64,000 nucleotides of DNA from Blastomonas sp. AAP53 (GTDB lineage Bacteria; Pseudomonadota; Alphaproteobacteria; Sphingomonadales; Sphingomonadaceae). Position numbers and translations under genes: made by a program. Positions 54,403 through 63,525 of the stretch are shown in pieces (within the stretch, counting starts at the first letter, position 1; each line of letters opens with the position of its first letter). The stretch is taken from positions 558,001 to 622,000 of the forward strand of contig NZ_ANFZ01000009.1 of the NCBI RefSeq assembly GCF_000331245.1. Reading direction: 5' to 3'. The notes beneath the pieces are model-generated. The model was not told where the DNA came from. It worked only from the letters and a program-made list of their open reading frames with translations, and did not search any database.

Positions 54403-55266
54403 ATGACCGAGGATACTGCACCCCGCCAGCTGTTTTCCCCCCAGCGCCGCCGCATGGCCATGGCCCGCGGGCAAAGGCTCGCAGCACGCCATGGCGGTGC
54501 CTTTCTGGCCGAGCATATGGCCGATGAAGTGGTCGAGCGGCTGGGCTGGGTGAATCGCAGCTTCGCCGACGTGCTGGTGATCGGCCATGCACCCGCTCTG
54601 CTCACCGACGCGCTGGCAGCACGCGGCGCTAAGATCACGCTGGCAGGACCTGTGGCGCGTGATGTCGCGTGCGATGAAGACGCCCTGCCCTTTTCCCCCG
54701 GAACGTTCGATCTGGTCGTGGCCCTGGGCACGCTCGACAGCGTCAACGATCTGCCTGGCGCGCTGATCCAGATCAACCGCTCGCTCAGGCCCGATGGACT
54801 GATGATGGCCGCGCTAATCGGCGCAGGCTCGCTGCCCAGGCTGAAGGCTGCGATGCTGGCCGCCGACGAGGCAGGCGGACGCGGCGTGGCTGCGCGCATC
54901 CACCCGCAGATCGATGTCCGCGCTGCCGGAGACCTGATGCAGCGCGCACGTTTTGCCATGCCGGTGGCCGACAGCGACAGCCTGACCGTGCGCTATTCAG
55001 CACTGCCTGCTCTGGTGCGCGACCTGCGCTGCCATGGCTGGACCAACACGCTCGCGTCATCACCGCCGCCGCTGACCAAGAATGCGCTGATCGCGGCCCT
55101 GCAGAGTTTTCATGAGGCTGCCGATGACGATGGCAAGACAGCGGAACGCTTCGAGATCGTCTATCTGAGCGGCTGGGCACCCTCGCCCGACCAGCCCAAG
55201 CCCGCACGACGCGGCAGCGCGACGGCTTCGCTGGCAGGCGTTTTGGGCAAAGCCAAAAAAGGCTGA
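54403..55266 (+). CDS. SAM-dependent methyltransferase, NDUFAF5/BioC-like
   Basis: 287 residues from ATG 54403. Start APRQLFSPQRRRMAMARG and the methyltransferase core (VLVIGHAPALLTDALAARG, DEDALPFSPGTFDLVVALGTLDSVNDLPGALIQINRSLRPDG) match the alphaproteobacterial relatives of the complex I assembly factor NDUFAF5. The usual GxGxG of motif I is altered (GHAPA), as in several members, so SAM binding may differ. The end is basic (LGKAKKG). Confidence 0.82.
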   Translation: MTEDTAPRQLFSPQRRRMAMARGQRLAARHGGAFLAEHMADEVVERLGWVNRSFADVLVIGHAPALLTDALAARGAKITLAGPVARDVACDEDALPFSPGTFDLVVALGTLDSVNDLPGALIQINRSLRPDGLMMAALIGAGSLPRLKAAMLAADEAGGRGVAARIHPQIDVRAAGDLMQRARFAMPVADSDSLTVRYSALPALVRDLRCHGWTNTLASSPPPLTKNALIAALQSFHEAADDDGKTAERFEIVYLSGWAPSPDQPKPARRGSATASLAGVLGKAKKG

Positions 55267-55317
55267 TGCGCTCAACGGTCAGCGCGCGACGATACCATGA
55301 TCGCCGCGCCGACTGCG

Positions 55318-56772
55318 TTACTCGGTGCCAAAACCGACCGAGAGGAAGTCCGGCATGGGGCCGTTCCAGCCATCGTCCGGACCGTCATTGCGCGCATCAT
55401 CGCGACGCGAACGCGAAGGCTTGCGGCGTTCGTCGCGGGGCTTGTCGTCCCGGGGCTTCTCGTCGCGCGGCCTTTCGGCGCGAGGGCGGTCATCGGGCTT
55501 GCGGCGCGTATCGGGCGCGCGCGCGGCCGGCTTGCGGGCTTCGGGTTCGCGCTCCTCGCTGGTGGCGCGATCGCCTGACTTGGCAGCCCGCCGCGGCCTT
55601 GCCGGCTTCTCGCGTGCACGATCTTCCCGGGGGCGCTCTTCACGCGCCGGCTCCTGCGCGCCTTCCAGCACGATTTCAGGGATGGTCGTGCCGATCAGCT
55701 TTTCGATATTGGCCAGTGCCTCGGCATCTTCATCGGTAATGAAGGTGAAGGCCTTGCCCGACGCCCCTGCCCGACCCGTACGGCCGATGCGGTGGACGTA
55801 ATCATCCGGATGCCAGGGCGCATCATAGTTGAACACATGGCTGACGCCCTTGATGTCCAGTCCGCGCGCGGCAACGTCGGAGGCGACCAGAATGTTGATC
55901 GTGCCGTCCTTGAACTTGTCGAGCTCTGCGATGCGATCGCGCTGTTCCATGTCGCCATGGATCTCGCCCGAATCGAACCCTCCCTGGCGCAGCGCCTTGT
56001 TGAGGTCGCGCACCGTGGTCTTGCGGTTGCAGAAAATGATGGCGGTCTGCACGCCAGCATCGAGCATCTGGAACAGCGTGTCGCGCTTGCGGCGTGACGA
56101 GACGCGCACCTTGCCCTGCTCGATCGAGGCGTTGGCGCTCGCAGGCCGTGCGACCTCGATATATTTGGGGTTGGTGAGGAACTTGTCCGACAGCTTCTTG
56201 ATCGGCGGCGGCATGGTTGCCGAGAACAGCAACGTCTGGCGCGTGGCAGGCAGCCGGGTGCAGATCGTCTCGATATCGGGAATGAAGCCCATGTCGAGCA
56301 TGCGATCGGCCTCGTCGATGACCAGCAGGCCGCATCCGGTGAGCAGGATGTTGCCGCGATCGTAGAGGTCCATCAGGCGTCCGGGGGTCGCGATCAGCAC
56401 ATCGACGCCCTTTTCGAGCGCCTTGATCTGGTCGCCCATCGATACGCCGCCGATCAGCAGCGCCATCGAGAGCTTGTGGTACTTGCCGTATTTCTCGAAA
56501 TTTTCCGCGACCTGCGCAGCGAGTTCGCGCGTGGGTTCAAGGATCAGCGAGCGCGGCATCCGCGCCCGGCTGCGGCCTTCAGCCAGAATATCGATCATCG
56601 GCAGCACGAAGCTGGCGGTCTTGCCGGTGCCTGTCTGGGCGATGCCGATCAGGTCGCGCATCATCAGGACAGGCGGAATAGCCTGCGCCTGAATCGGCGT
56701 GGGGGTCGTATAGCCGGAATCGGTAACGGCCTGGATCAACTTTTCGGAGAGGCCGAGATCGGCAAATATCAT
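55318..56772 (-). CDS. DEAD-box RNA helicase, RhlE-like, with long charged tail
   Basis: 484 residues from ATG 56772 (MIFADLGLSEKLIQAV). All helicase motifs are present: Q motif GYTTPTPIQ, I AQTGTGKT, Ia PTRELAAQ, II DEAD (VIDEADRMLDMGF), III SAT, V ARGLDIKG and VI HRIGRTGR. From about residue 385 a 90-residue Arg/Asp/Pro/Glu-rich tail contains tandem PRDEK/PRDDK/PRDER units and is likely disordered and RNA-binding. It remodels ribosomal or mRNA structures. The low-complexity DNA there leaves open frames on the other strand that are not genes. Confidence 0.94.
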   Translation of the reverse strand: MIFADLGLSEKLIQAVTDSGYTTPTPIQAQAIPPVLMMRDLIGIAQTGTGKTASFVLPMIDILAEGRSRARMPRSLILEPTRELAAQVAENFEKYGKYHKLSMALLIGGVSMGDQIKALEKGVDVLIATPGRLMDLYDRGNILLTGCGLLVIDEADRMLDMGFIPDIETICTRLPATRQTLLFSATMPPPIKKLSDKFLTNPKYIEVARPASANASIEQGKVRVSSRRKRDTLFQMLDAGVQTAIIFCNRKTTVRDLNKALRQGGFDSGEIHGDMEQRDRIAELDKFKDGTINILVASDVAARGLDIKGVSHVFNYDAPWHPDDYVHRIGRTGRAGASGKAFTFITDEDAEALANIEKLIGTTIPEIVLEGAQEPAREERPREDRAREKPARPRRAAKSGDRATSEEREPEARKPAARAPDTRRKPDDRPRAERPRDEKPRDDKPRDERRKPSRSRRDDARNDGPDDGWNGPMPDFLSVGFGTE

Positions 56773-56906
56773 AGAATATCCAGAAACAGGCAGTAGCGCG
56801 GACACATATCGTCACGCTATCGATGCCGGGCCTTCGGCCACGCGCGTCCCATGCGCAAACATCGCCCCAAAGTCAACCATTGTGCGTTACAGCGAGGCCC
56901 GCGCGA

Positions 56907-57470
56907 TCAGTCCTCGGGCACAAGCTGGCGGAGTTTTTCCACTTCGCATTTGCTGCCGGATCGTGCCTGCAGAAGATCGCGATCGATGCAAAGCCGCCCA
57001 TCGCTGCTGCGCTCCATGTAGAAACCCTGGTAGAATTCGCGCGCGGTGCACGATCGCTCCAGCTCGGCCTCGATCATGCGCTGATCACGCATGAACAGCA
57101 CCAGCATGTCATCGTTCACCACCCGAACGCCGGTGACGTCGCGCATCGCCACGCATTTGCCGACCTTGCGCCTCTCGAACTTCGGCGGTTCAGGCTGCGG
57201 CGCGCGGCGCGGCGGGGGTGCAGGCATCAGCGATGACCGGGACAGCGACTGGCGCGGCACGCGAATGATGATGCGCTGTTCGATCCGCACCTGCGCCGCG
57301 GCCTGCGGCGCAGCATCAAGCGCATCGTGCACCCTGTGCGCGACAGCTGGTTGATCGAGGGCAAGGCCGAGCTCCCCCTCCTGCGCCAGCGGCAGCGAGC
57401 CCAGCATCAGCCATGCAATGATGATGTCCCCGTAAACCATGGCCGCGCGCGGCAATCCTCCAAGACCCAT
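56907..57470 (-). CDS. Secreted protein of unknown function
   Basis: 187 residues, no family recognised; the pattern (signal peptide, then Pro-rich linker and a Cys-paired C-terminal part) is typical of small sphingomonad envelope proteins. Hydrophobic IIIAWLMLGSLPLA at residues 16-29 serves as signal or anchor. PPPRRAPQPEPPKFERR is a linker. CVAMRDVTGVRVVNDDMLVLFMRDQRMIEAEL and three later Cys suggest two disulfides outside the cytoplasm. Stands alone between the helicase and the flavoprotein gene. Confidence 0.65.
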   Translation of the reverse strand: MGLGGLPRAAMVYGDIIIAWLMLGSLPLAQEGELGLALDQPAVAHRVHDALDAAPQAAAQVRIEQRIIIRVPRQSLSRSSLMPAPPPRRAPQPEPPKFERRKVGKCVAMRDVTGVRVVNDDMLVLFMRDQRMIEAELERSCTAREFYQGFYMERSSDGRLCIDRDLLQARSGSKCEVEKLRQLVPED

Positions 57471-57560
57471 TGAACCCCGGCATCCGGGTTAGGCCGGACG
57501 ATTGAACCGCCGATTAACGACAGCATCCTCGCGCAGGCAAGCCGCGTTTTGCTTCGCTTC

Positions 57561-57576
57561 GTGACATATTTGTCAC
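57561..57576. promoter_or_regulatory. Perfect palindrome, probable operator of the GlcD-like gene
   Basis: GTGACATATTTGTCAC is a 6-4-6 perfect inverted repeat, 58 bases before the start of the GlcD-like gene and inside a 164-base gap with no other feature. It is a good candidate for a dimeric regulator (GntR/FCD-type regulators often control such oxidases). Which factor binds cannot be told. Confidence 0.55.
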
Positions 57577-57634
57577 CCATACGGGGCGCGCGCGACGAAT
57601 TGTCGGAGCGACGGGCTGCGTGTATGACACGGCC

Positions 57635-59071
57635 ATGATCGAGACACTGACCCGCTCCACCCTGATCGACCGCCTGCTGGCCCTGGTCGGCCCCAAGGGC
57701 GTGACAACCGATGGCGACACGATTGCCCCTTGGCTGACGGATTGGCGCGGACGCTACCACGGTGCTGCACTGGCGATGGTATCGCCTGCCGATGCTTCGG
57801 AACTGGCCGCCATCGTCAGGCTTGCGGGCGAAACCGGCACGCCGATCGTTCCGCAGGGCGGCAACAGCGGCATGGTGGGCGGCGCCACACCGGACACGCA
57901 GGGCACAGCGCTGTTGCTCAGCACCCGCAGGATGAACGCCATCCGGTCGATTGACACAGCCGCGCGCACCGTCGTTGCCGACGCTGGCGTGGTGCTGCAG
58001 ACTCTGCACGAGGCAGTCGCCGCAAAGGGCCTTCGCTTTCCGCTGACCTTGGGCGGCAAGGGCTCGGCAACGGTGGGCGGGCTGGTGTCGACCAATGCAG
58101 GCGGCACACAGGTGCTGCGCCATGGCGCGATGCGTGCGCTGGTCGAGGGAGTGGAGGCGGTCATGCCCGATGGTTCGGTGTACAACGGCCTGGCGACGCT
58201 CAAGAAGGACAACCGCGGCTATGATCTCAAGCATCTGCTGATTGGTGCCGAGGGCACTTTGGGCATCGTGACCGCCGCCACGCTCAGGCTGGTGCCCGGG
58301 CTGATCGATCGCGCCGTGGTGTGGGCCGGCGTGGAATCGCCCATCGCGGCCCGCGAACTGTTGCTGATGCTGGAAACGCGCGCCGGTCACGAGATGGAGG
58401 GGTTCGAGATCGTCCCGCACCGCTGCCTGACCAACGTGCTGCACCACATCCCTGGCACCCGCGCGCCTTTGTCGCGCGACCATCCCTGGCATGTGCTGAT
58501 CGAATTCACCCGCGACGATGCGTCTACCCAGCCACCCGAACAGCTGGCCGAGACCGTGATGGCAGAGGCGTTCGAGCGCGGGTTGATCCTAGATGCGGCG
58601 ATATCGAACAGCGAAGCCCAGGCCGAAGCATTCTGGAAGCTGCGCGATTCGATTTCCGAGGCAGAGCGCGCCGCTGGTCCGGCGGTTCAGCACGATATTT
58701 CAGTTCCCGTTGCCGATATGCCACGGTTCATCATCGAGGCTGGCCGCGAGGTGGAGGCGCGCTTTGACGGAGTCGAAGTTGCAGCCTTTGGCCATCTGGG
58801 CGATGGCAATGTCCACTTCCATGTCGCAGCCCCCAAGGGGGCAGACAAGGTCAGCTGGCCAGACCTCTCGGGCAAGCAGATCAGCGCCATGGTCCATGAT
58901 CTGGTAGTGGCCGCAGGCGGATCGATTTCCGCCGAGCATGGCATTGGTCAGATGAAGCGCGACGAACTTGAACGGTTGAGCGAGCCTGCACGGCTGATGG
59001 CGCTCAAGGCGATCAAGCAGGCTCTGGACCCGAAAGGCATCATGAATCCCGGCAAGCTCATCGCGATATGA
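57635..59071 (+). CDS. FAD-linked 2-hydroxy acid dehydrogenase, GlcD/D2HGDH-like
   Basis: 478 residues from ATG 57635; a GTG at 57620 would add five. FAD-binding domain: PIVPQGGNSGMVGGATPD, GGKGSATVGGLVSTNAGGTQVLRHGAMRALVEGVEAVMPDG, and GAEGTLGIVTAATL. C-terminal domain with FGHLGDGNVHFHV (metal/substrate His) and SAEHGIGQMKR. Family members oxidise D-lactate, glycolate or D-2-hydroxyglutarate. No glcE/glcF partner lies beside it, favouring the single-subunit D-lactate/D2HG type. Confidence 0.9.
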   Translation: MIETLTRSTLIDRLLALVGPKGVTTDGDTIAPWLTDWRGRYHGAALAMVSPADASELAAIVRLAGETGTPIVPQGGNSGMVGGATPDTQGTALLLSTRRMNAIRSIDTAARTVVADAGVVLQTLHEAVAAKGLRFPLTLGGKGSATVGGLVSTNAGGTQVLRHGAMRALVEGVEAVMPDGSVYNGLATLKKDNRGYDLKHLLIGAEGTLGIVTAATLRLVPGLIDRAVVWAGVESPIAARELLLMLETRAGHEMEGFEIVPHRCLTNVLHHIPGTRAPLSRDHPWHVLIEFTRDDASTQPPEQLAETVMAEAFERGLILDAAISNSEAQAEAFWKLRDSISEAERAAGPAVQHDISVPVADMPRFIIEAGREVEARFDGVEVAAFGHLGDGNVHFHVAAPKGADKVSWPDLSGKQISAMVHDLVVAAGGSISAEHGIGQMKRDELERLSEPARLMALKAIKQALDPKGIMNPGKLIAI

Positions 59072-59135
59072 TCGTGCCTGAGGCGTTCGTCCCTCTTGCG
59101 CCGGGCCTGCGGGCAACTTAAGGCGCGAGTTCCGG

Positions 59136-59149
59136 TTTTACCGATAAAA
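59136..59149. promoter_or_regulatory. Small inverted repeat before sapC
   Basis: TTTTACCGATAAAA (5-4-5 inverted repeat), the only AT-rich spot in the 101 bases between the GlcD-like gene and sapC, 24 bases before the sapC ATG; GCGGAG at 59159 is the ribosome site. It could be an operator or a -10 region. Confidence 0.35.
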
Positions 59150-59172
59150 TCAACGTCAGCGGAGAACATTTC

Positions 59173-59955
59173 ATGGCCAGTGCGCCGCAAGCAACCAATT
59201 TGCCGGTCCTTTTCAACGATCTGGTACCGCTCAACTCCAAGGATCACGGCAAGTTTCGTTCGCGGACCATGGATGGAGCACACTTCCTCAAGAACCAGCA
59301 TGCGATCCCGCTGACCGCCGAGGAATTTACCCAGGCACAGCGTCATTATCCGATCATCTTCTCCGCCGGCAGCGATCCTGTTCCGCTCGCGCTGATGGGC
59401 ATGAACGAAGGCGTCAACGTTTTCCTCGATGACGATGGCAAGTATCGCAAGCCTGCCTATGTGCCTGCATACGTGCGCCGTTACCCGTTCATGCTGGCAC
59501 GCCTGCGTCCGGACTCGCAGGAGCTTTCGCTGTGCTTCGACCCGACCTGCGAGGCGCTGGGCGAGTTCGAGGAAGGCGATGCGCTGTTCGACGGCGACCA
59601 GCCCACCGAAGTGACCAAGAACATCCTCCAGTTCTGCGAAGATTTCGAGCGCGCCGTGCAGGGTACCGCCTTCTTCATGGAAGAGCTGAAGAAGCACGAC
59701 CTGCTGATGGAAGGCGAACTGAAGATCGAGCATCCCACGCTCGCCCAGCCGTTCGTCTATCAGGGCTTCCAGATGGTGAGCGAAGAAAAGCTGCGCGAAC
59801 TGCGCGGTGACGAACTGCGCAAGCTGAACCAGAACGGCGCTCTGCCGCTGATCCACGCGCACCTGTTCTCGCTGCAGGTCATGCGTGACCTGTTCGCGCA
59901 GCAGGCCGCTGACGGCAAGGTTCCCAACCTTCCCACGCAGGCTGCAATCAACTGA
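59173..59955 (+). CDS. SapC family protein
   Basis: 260 residues of the SapC family, first described beside an S-layer protein in Campylobacter: FNDLVPLNSKDHGKFRSRTMDGAHFLKNQHAIPLTAEEF, YPIIFSAGSDPVPLALMG, NVFLDDDGKYRKPAYVPAYVRRYPFMLA and GFQMVSEEKLREL. No signal peptide. Its function is unknown; in sphingomonads it is often near TonB receptors or tryptophan halogenases, but not here. Confidence 0.9.
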   Translation: MASAPQATNLPVLFNDLVPLNSKDHGKFRSRTMDGAHFLKNQHAIPLTAEEFTQAQRHYPIIFSAGSDPVPLALMGMNEGVNVFLDDDGKYRKPAYVPAYVRRYPFMLARLRPDSQELSLCFDPTCEALGEFEEGDALFDGDQPTEVTKNILQFCEDFERAVQGTAFFMEELKKHDLLMEGELKIEHPTLAQPFVYQGFQMVSEEKLRELRGDELRKLNQNGALPLIHAHLFSLQVMRDLFAQQAADGKVPNLPTQAAIN

Positions 59956-59970
59956 TTGATCGATAGAAAT

Positions 59971-60004
59971 CCGTCATGGCCACGCCCCGGTGCGGCCATG
60001 ACGG
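59971..60004. terminator. Hairpin between convergent sapC and moaE
   Basis: CCGTCATGGCC (59971-59981) and GGCCATGACGG (59994-60004) form a perfect 11-bp stem with a 12-base loop, placed between the two stop codons. No T run follows on either side, so termination would depend on the hairpin alone. Confidence 0.55.
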
Positions 60005-60018
60005 GGGTCGGTCCCGAT

Positions 60019-60480
60019 TTATCGATCGTCCCAGCGCGCAGCGTCGGCATAATCCTCTTCACGTGGCTCGATCCAGACCTTGCCCTGCGCGCCGGTCTCG
60101 CTCTTCCAGAACAGCGCACGGCTCTTCAGATAATCCATCAGCAGGTCCGCAGCTTCAAATGCTGCGCGGCGGTGTTCGCTCGCGGTAACGACCAGCACGA
60201 TCGCCTCGTGCGGCTGCATCTCGCCGACTCGGTGGATCACCAACGCGGCCTCCAACGGCCAGCGACTGGCGACATCGTCCAGCATTTCGTCAATGCCGCG
60301 CTCGGTCATTCCGGGATAATGCTGCAGGCTCAATGCGCTGACAGCACCATCATGGCCTGAAGGCCGCACCAGCCCCGTGAAGCTGACCATCCCGCCCGCG
60401 TTCTGCAGTGCATGGCGGAATGCCGCAATCTCGGCTTCGGGGTCGAATGGGTCTGTTGAAATACGGATGGTGCGCCGCAT
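60019..60480 (-). CDS. moaE: Molybdopterin synthase catalytic subunit
   Basis: 153 residues from ATG 60480, one base after the moaD stop; the longer open frame covers moaD in another frame. MoaE motifs: GGMVSFTGLVRP, LSLQHYPGMTE, IHRVGEMQPHEAIVLVVTASEHRRAAFEA, and KSRALFWKSETG with the active-site Lys. It transfers sulfur from MoaD thiocarboxylate to precursor Z, giving molybdopterin. Confidence 0.95.
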   Translation of the reverse strand: MRRTIRISTDPFDPEAEIAAFRHALQNAGGMVSFTGLVRPSGHDGAVSALSLQHYPGMTERGIDEMLDDVASRWPLEAALVIHRVGEMQPHEAIVLVVTASEHRRAAFEAADLLMDYLKSRALFWKSETGAQGKVWIEPREEDYADAARWDDR

Positions 60481-60481
60481 G

Positions 60482-60730
60482 TCAGCCGCCGCTGACCGGG
60501 GGCAGGAACGCCAGCTCGTCCTCATCTTCCACCAGCGCATCGGCATCGACGATCGCGCCGTTGATCGCATAGCGCACCCGCGGCTCGCCCAGCGCGCTGC
60601 CCAGAAGCCGGTCGCTCGCATCCAGCAGACCGATAATGTCGGCAATGGCATGCGGCTGCGACAGCGTCATGGTGCGCTCGACCCCGCCTGCCAGATCGCC
60701 CAGGCGACCGAAGAACAGCAGCTGTGTCAT
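60482..60730 (-). CDS. moaD: Molybdopterin synthase sulfur carrier subunit
   Basis: 82 residues, ubiquitin-like fold, starting QLLFFGRLGDLAGG and ending LAFLPPVSGG with the terminal Gly-Gly that becomes the thiocarboxylate. It sits between moaA (8 bases) and moaE (1 base), so all three are in one operon. Confidence 0.95.
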   Translation of the reverse strand: MTQLLFFGRLGDLAGGVERTMTLSQPHAIADIIGLLDASDRLLGSALGEPRVRYAINGAIVDADALVEDEDELAFLPPVSGG

Positions 60731-60738
60731 ATCCGCGC

Positions 60739-61749
60739 TCAGCCTCCGGTCATCGACATGTGGCGCGGCAGCGCCGGCGCGCCGCCGGGGGCGTCGATGC
60801 GGAAATCATGCCGCTCGGGCTTGGCGCGGATCGCTCGATTGAGCGCGGCATCGAGCGCCACATCGCTGTCGTCGCCGCGCATCGCGGCGCGCAGGTCAAC
60901 CCGGTCGTTCTGGCCCAGGCACATGTAGATCTGTCCGGTCGCGGTAACACGCACCCGGTTGCAGCCCGCGCAGAAATTGTTGGTCAGTGGCGTGATGAAC
61001 CCCAGCCGCCCCCCGGTCTCCTCGACATCGACATAGCGCGCCGGGCCTCCGGTCTTGTGGTGGCTCTCGGTCAGCGTCCAGCGAGCCTCCAGCGCATCGC
61101 GCACCTGCGTCAGCGGCAGATAATGGTCGAACCGGTCTTCCTCCACCTCACCCAGCGGCATGACCTCGATCAGCGTGACATCATGCCCACGGCCATGCGC
61201 CCAGGCGATGAGCGAGGGCAGTTCATTCTCGTTCAGCTCCTTGAGTGCGACGGCGTTGAGCTTGATCTTGAGCCCTGCGCGATCGGCAGCGTCGATCCCG
61301 TCGAGCACCTGCGCCAGGGCATCGCGCCGCGTCAGCTTTGCAAACAGGTCGGGCTGCAGGGTGTCGAGCGAAACGTTGATCCGCCGAACCCCCGCGTCAG
61401 CCAGCGCCGTGGCATGCTGCGCCAGCTGGGTCCCGTTGGTGGTCAGGGTCAGTTCGTCGAGTCCGTTGCCGATCTCGCGCCCCAAGCGCTGGACCAATGT
61501 GATGAGGTCGCGCCGCACCAGAGGCTCCCCGCCCGTCAGCCTGATCTTGCGGACGCCGCGCTCGATAAAAGCCAGCGCCAGCCGGTGCAGTTCTTCCAGG
61601 CTCAGCACCTCCGCCTTGGGCAGAAACTGCATCCGTTCAGGCATGCAGTACGAACAGCGCAGGTCGCACCGGTCCGTCACCGAAAGCCGGACATAGGTGA
61701 TCTGACGCGAAAAACCGTCGATCAGCGGGCGGGCGGCAAGCTGGGTCAT
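60739..61749 (-). CDS. moaA: GTP 3',8-cyclase MoaA
   Basis: 336 residues. N-terminal radical SAM cluster [11 protein letters not shown] and C-terminal second cluster [18 protein letters not shown], with the TNGTQL and [12 protein letters not shown] motifs between. The end SMTGG has the Gly-Gly needed for activity. It converts GTP to 3',8-cyclo-7,8-dihydro-GTP, the first step of Moco synthesis (with MoaC, not in the window). Confidence 0.97.
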   Translation of the reverse strand: MTQLAARPLIDGFSRQITYVRLSVTDRCDLRCSYCMPERMQFLPKAEVLSLEELHRLALAFIERGVRKIRLTGGEPLVRRDLITLVQRLGREIGNGLDELTLTTNGTQLAQHATALADAGVRRINVSLDTLQPDLFAKLTRRDALAQVLDGIDAADRAGLKIKLNAVALKELNENELPSLIAWAHGRGHDVTLIEVMPLGEVEEDRFDHYLPLTQVRDALEARWTLTESHHKTGGPARYVDVEETGGRLGFITPLTNNFCAGCNRVRVTATGQIYMCLGQNDRVDLRAAMRGDDSDVALDAALNRAIRAKPERHDFRIDAPGGAPALPRHMSMTGG

Positions 61750-61788
61750 ACGGTTAGGGCTACAGCAAGGGGCATGCAGCGCCCACCC

Positions 61789-62310
61789 TCAATTTTGGGA
61801 TTGCGACGAGGTGGGCATTTTCGACGGTATCGGCACGATCAGCGGTGCATGGCGCCAGCGCACCAATAGCCGCACCAGATCCAGCCCTGACAGCCCCAGG
61901 GTCGCGGTATTGCGCAACGGGTGCACATTGACGCGCGGCTGCGCTGCCAGCACCTCGTCCAGCACCAGCTGCACCCTGCCTGCCTTGTCGTTGAAAGCGG
62001 CAAGCGGCGTCACAGAGCCGGGGGTGATCCCCAACAGCGCCACCATCTCGTCGGCCGACCCGAAGCTGAAGCGGCCTGCGCCGACCATATGGCGCAGCGC
62101 GCCCAGGTCGACCTGCTTTTCGGCCAGCACGGTCACGAGATAGAACTGGCCACTGGCGTCCTTGAGAAACAGGTTCTTGGTGTGGGCGCCGGGAACCGCA
62201 CGTTCCAGCGCACCACTTTCCAGCACGGTGAACACCGCCTCATGCTCGACCTGATCGAAGCGGATACTGGCGGCGACCAGCTCGGCATGAAGGCGGGTAT
62301 CATCGGTCAT
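61789..62310 (-). CDS. Prolyl-tRNA editing protein ProX (YbaK/EbsC family)
   Basis: 173 residues matching the free-standing INS-like editing domain: HTKNLFLKDASGQFYLVTVL, LGALRHMVGAGRFSFGSADEMVALLGITPGSVTPLAAFND and VNVHPLRNTATLGLSG. It deacylates Ala-tRNA-Pro. It lies 10 bases after the serine hydrolase, on the same strand. Confidence 0.92.
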   Translation of the reverse strand: MTDDTRLHAELVAASIRFDQVEHEAVFTVLESGALERAVPGAHTKNLFLKDASGQFYLVTVLAEKQVDLGALRHMVGAGRFSFGSADEMVALLGITPGSVTPLAAFNDKAGRVQLVLDEVLAAQPRVNVHPLRNTATLGLSGLDLVRLLVRWRHAPLIVPIPSKMPTSSQSQN

Positions 62311-62320
62311 TCAGGGTCCT

Positions 62321-63511
62321 TCAATCCGCCGCCATCGCCAGCTTCTGGAAGAACTGCAGCTGCGGCACGCGCAGGTCTGCCCCGCTCGCCTTGGGCCAGT
62401 TGCTGACCACGGCGACCACAAGGTTCTTCTGCGGCACGATCAGGATTGCCTGACCGAATATCCCCTGGCCGCCCCAGGCACCGCCCGGATAGGTCCACCA
62501 CTGATAGCCATAGCCAAAGCCCGGCAGGCCAACCGAGGCCTGTTCCTTGCCGGCATCGGCAAACCAGCCCTCGGGCACCTGCCCCTTGCCGCCTTCCAGC
62601 GCGAACAGCCCCATGCGGGCATAGTCGGCCAGCCGGATCGACAGGCAGCAGCCGCCGACATTCTGGCCGGCAGAATCGACCATCCAGAAAAGGTCGCCTT
62701 CAAAGCCCGCAGGCTTGACGATCTTCTCTTCGGCATAGGCGCTCAAGGTCTTGCCGGTGGCGCGCTGGACGATGACACCGATCAGGTTGGTCTCGCCGGT
62801 CTTGTACACCCATTTGCTACCCGGTTCCGCTTCGCGCGGCAGGGTCTTGAGATAGGCCGTATTGGGGTCTTCGCCCGGTCCGACCGGCACCGAGAGCATC
62901 TTCACGACATCGCTGTTGGGGTCGGTATAATCCTCGTTCCACTTGACGCCCGAGGTCATGGTGAGGATCTGCTTGACGCTGACCCCGTCATAGCCGCTGC
63001 CCTTCAGTTCGGGAACGTACTTGGTTACCGGATCGTCGATCGACGCAATGAAACCGTCCTTCACGGCCGCTCCGACCAGGGTCGAGGTGAACGACTTGGC
63101 GACCGAGAAGCTGGTCCAGCGGTCTTCGGGCTTCAGGCCCAGGCCATAGCGTTCCAGCCGCACCTTGCCGTCCTGGATCACCATCAGCCCGGCCACGTTC
63201 TGCGCGGCCATGAAGGCATCGATATCGGCATCACTGACCGCCAGCGGCTCGCCCTTGGCCAGTGCACGCGGAGTGCCGGCCTTGGCCGAGGTTCCGGGGA
63301 ACTGTGCTTCCATCGCGCGGAAATTGGCGGTGCGCTGCGCATCCGACCAGAACAGGATCTGCGCACCCGCCGTGCGAACCTTCTCCAGCTCCGCCGGGCT
63401 CATCTGGGTGATCGCCTTGACCGCCTGTGCATCCGCTTCCTTGGCTGCAACCATCCCGCCGCTGCCGATGGCAAGCGCGCACGCCGCCGCAAATGTTGTC
63501 CAGACCCGCAT
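62321..63511 (-). CDS. Secreted serine hydrolase, class C beta-lactamase/esterase fold
   Basis: 396 residues with a signal peptide (TTFAAACALAIGSGGMVAAK). Nucleophile motif SVAK at residues 136-139 (SFSVAKSFTSTLVG), YxN-like YKTGETN near 240 and WWTYPGG near the end. The fold includes esterases, D-aminopeptidases and 6-aminohexanoate-dimer hydrolases; the FSVAKSFTST pattern is close to the last group. Antibiotic resistance is not implied. It starts 14 bases after the photolyase stop. Confidence 0.85.
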   Translation of the reverse strand: MRVWTTFAAACALAIGSGGMVAAKEADAQAVKAITQMSPAELEKVRTAGAQILFWSDAQRTANFRAMEAQFPGTSAKAGTPRALAKGEPLAVSDADIDAFMAAQNVAGLMVIQDGKVRLERYGLGLKPEDRWTSFSVAKSFTSTLVGAAVKDGFIASIDDPVTKYVPELKGSGYDGVSVKQILTMTSGVKWNEDYTDPNSDVVKMLSVPVGPGEDPNTAYLKTLPREAEPGSKWVYKTGETNLIGVIVQRATGKTLSAYAEEKIVKPAGFEGDLFWMVDSAGQNVGGCCLSIRLADYARMGLFALEGGKGQVPEGWFADAGKEQASVGLPGFGYGYQWWTYPGGAWGGQGIFGQAILIVPQKNLVVAVVSNWPKASGADLRVPQLQFFQKLAMAAD

Positions 63512-63525
63512 TACCCTGTCTCCTC

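Noticed and set aside
55297-55578. Hydrophobic 93-codon frame opposite the helicase tail
   Set aside because: Its Leu/Ala/Arg/Gly content is the complement of the Arg/Asp/Pro/Glu-rich repeat; no independent support.
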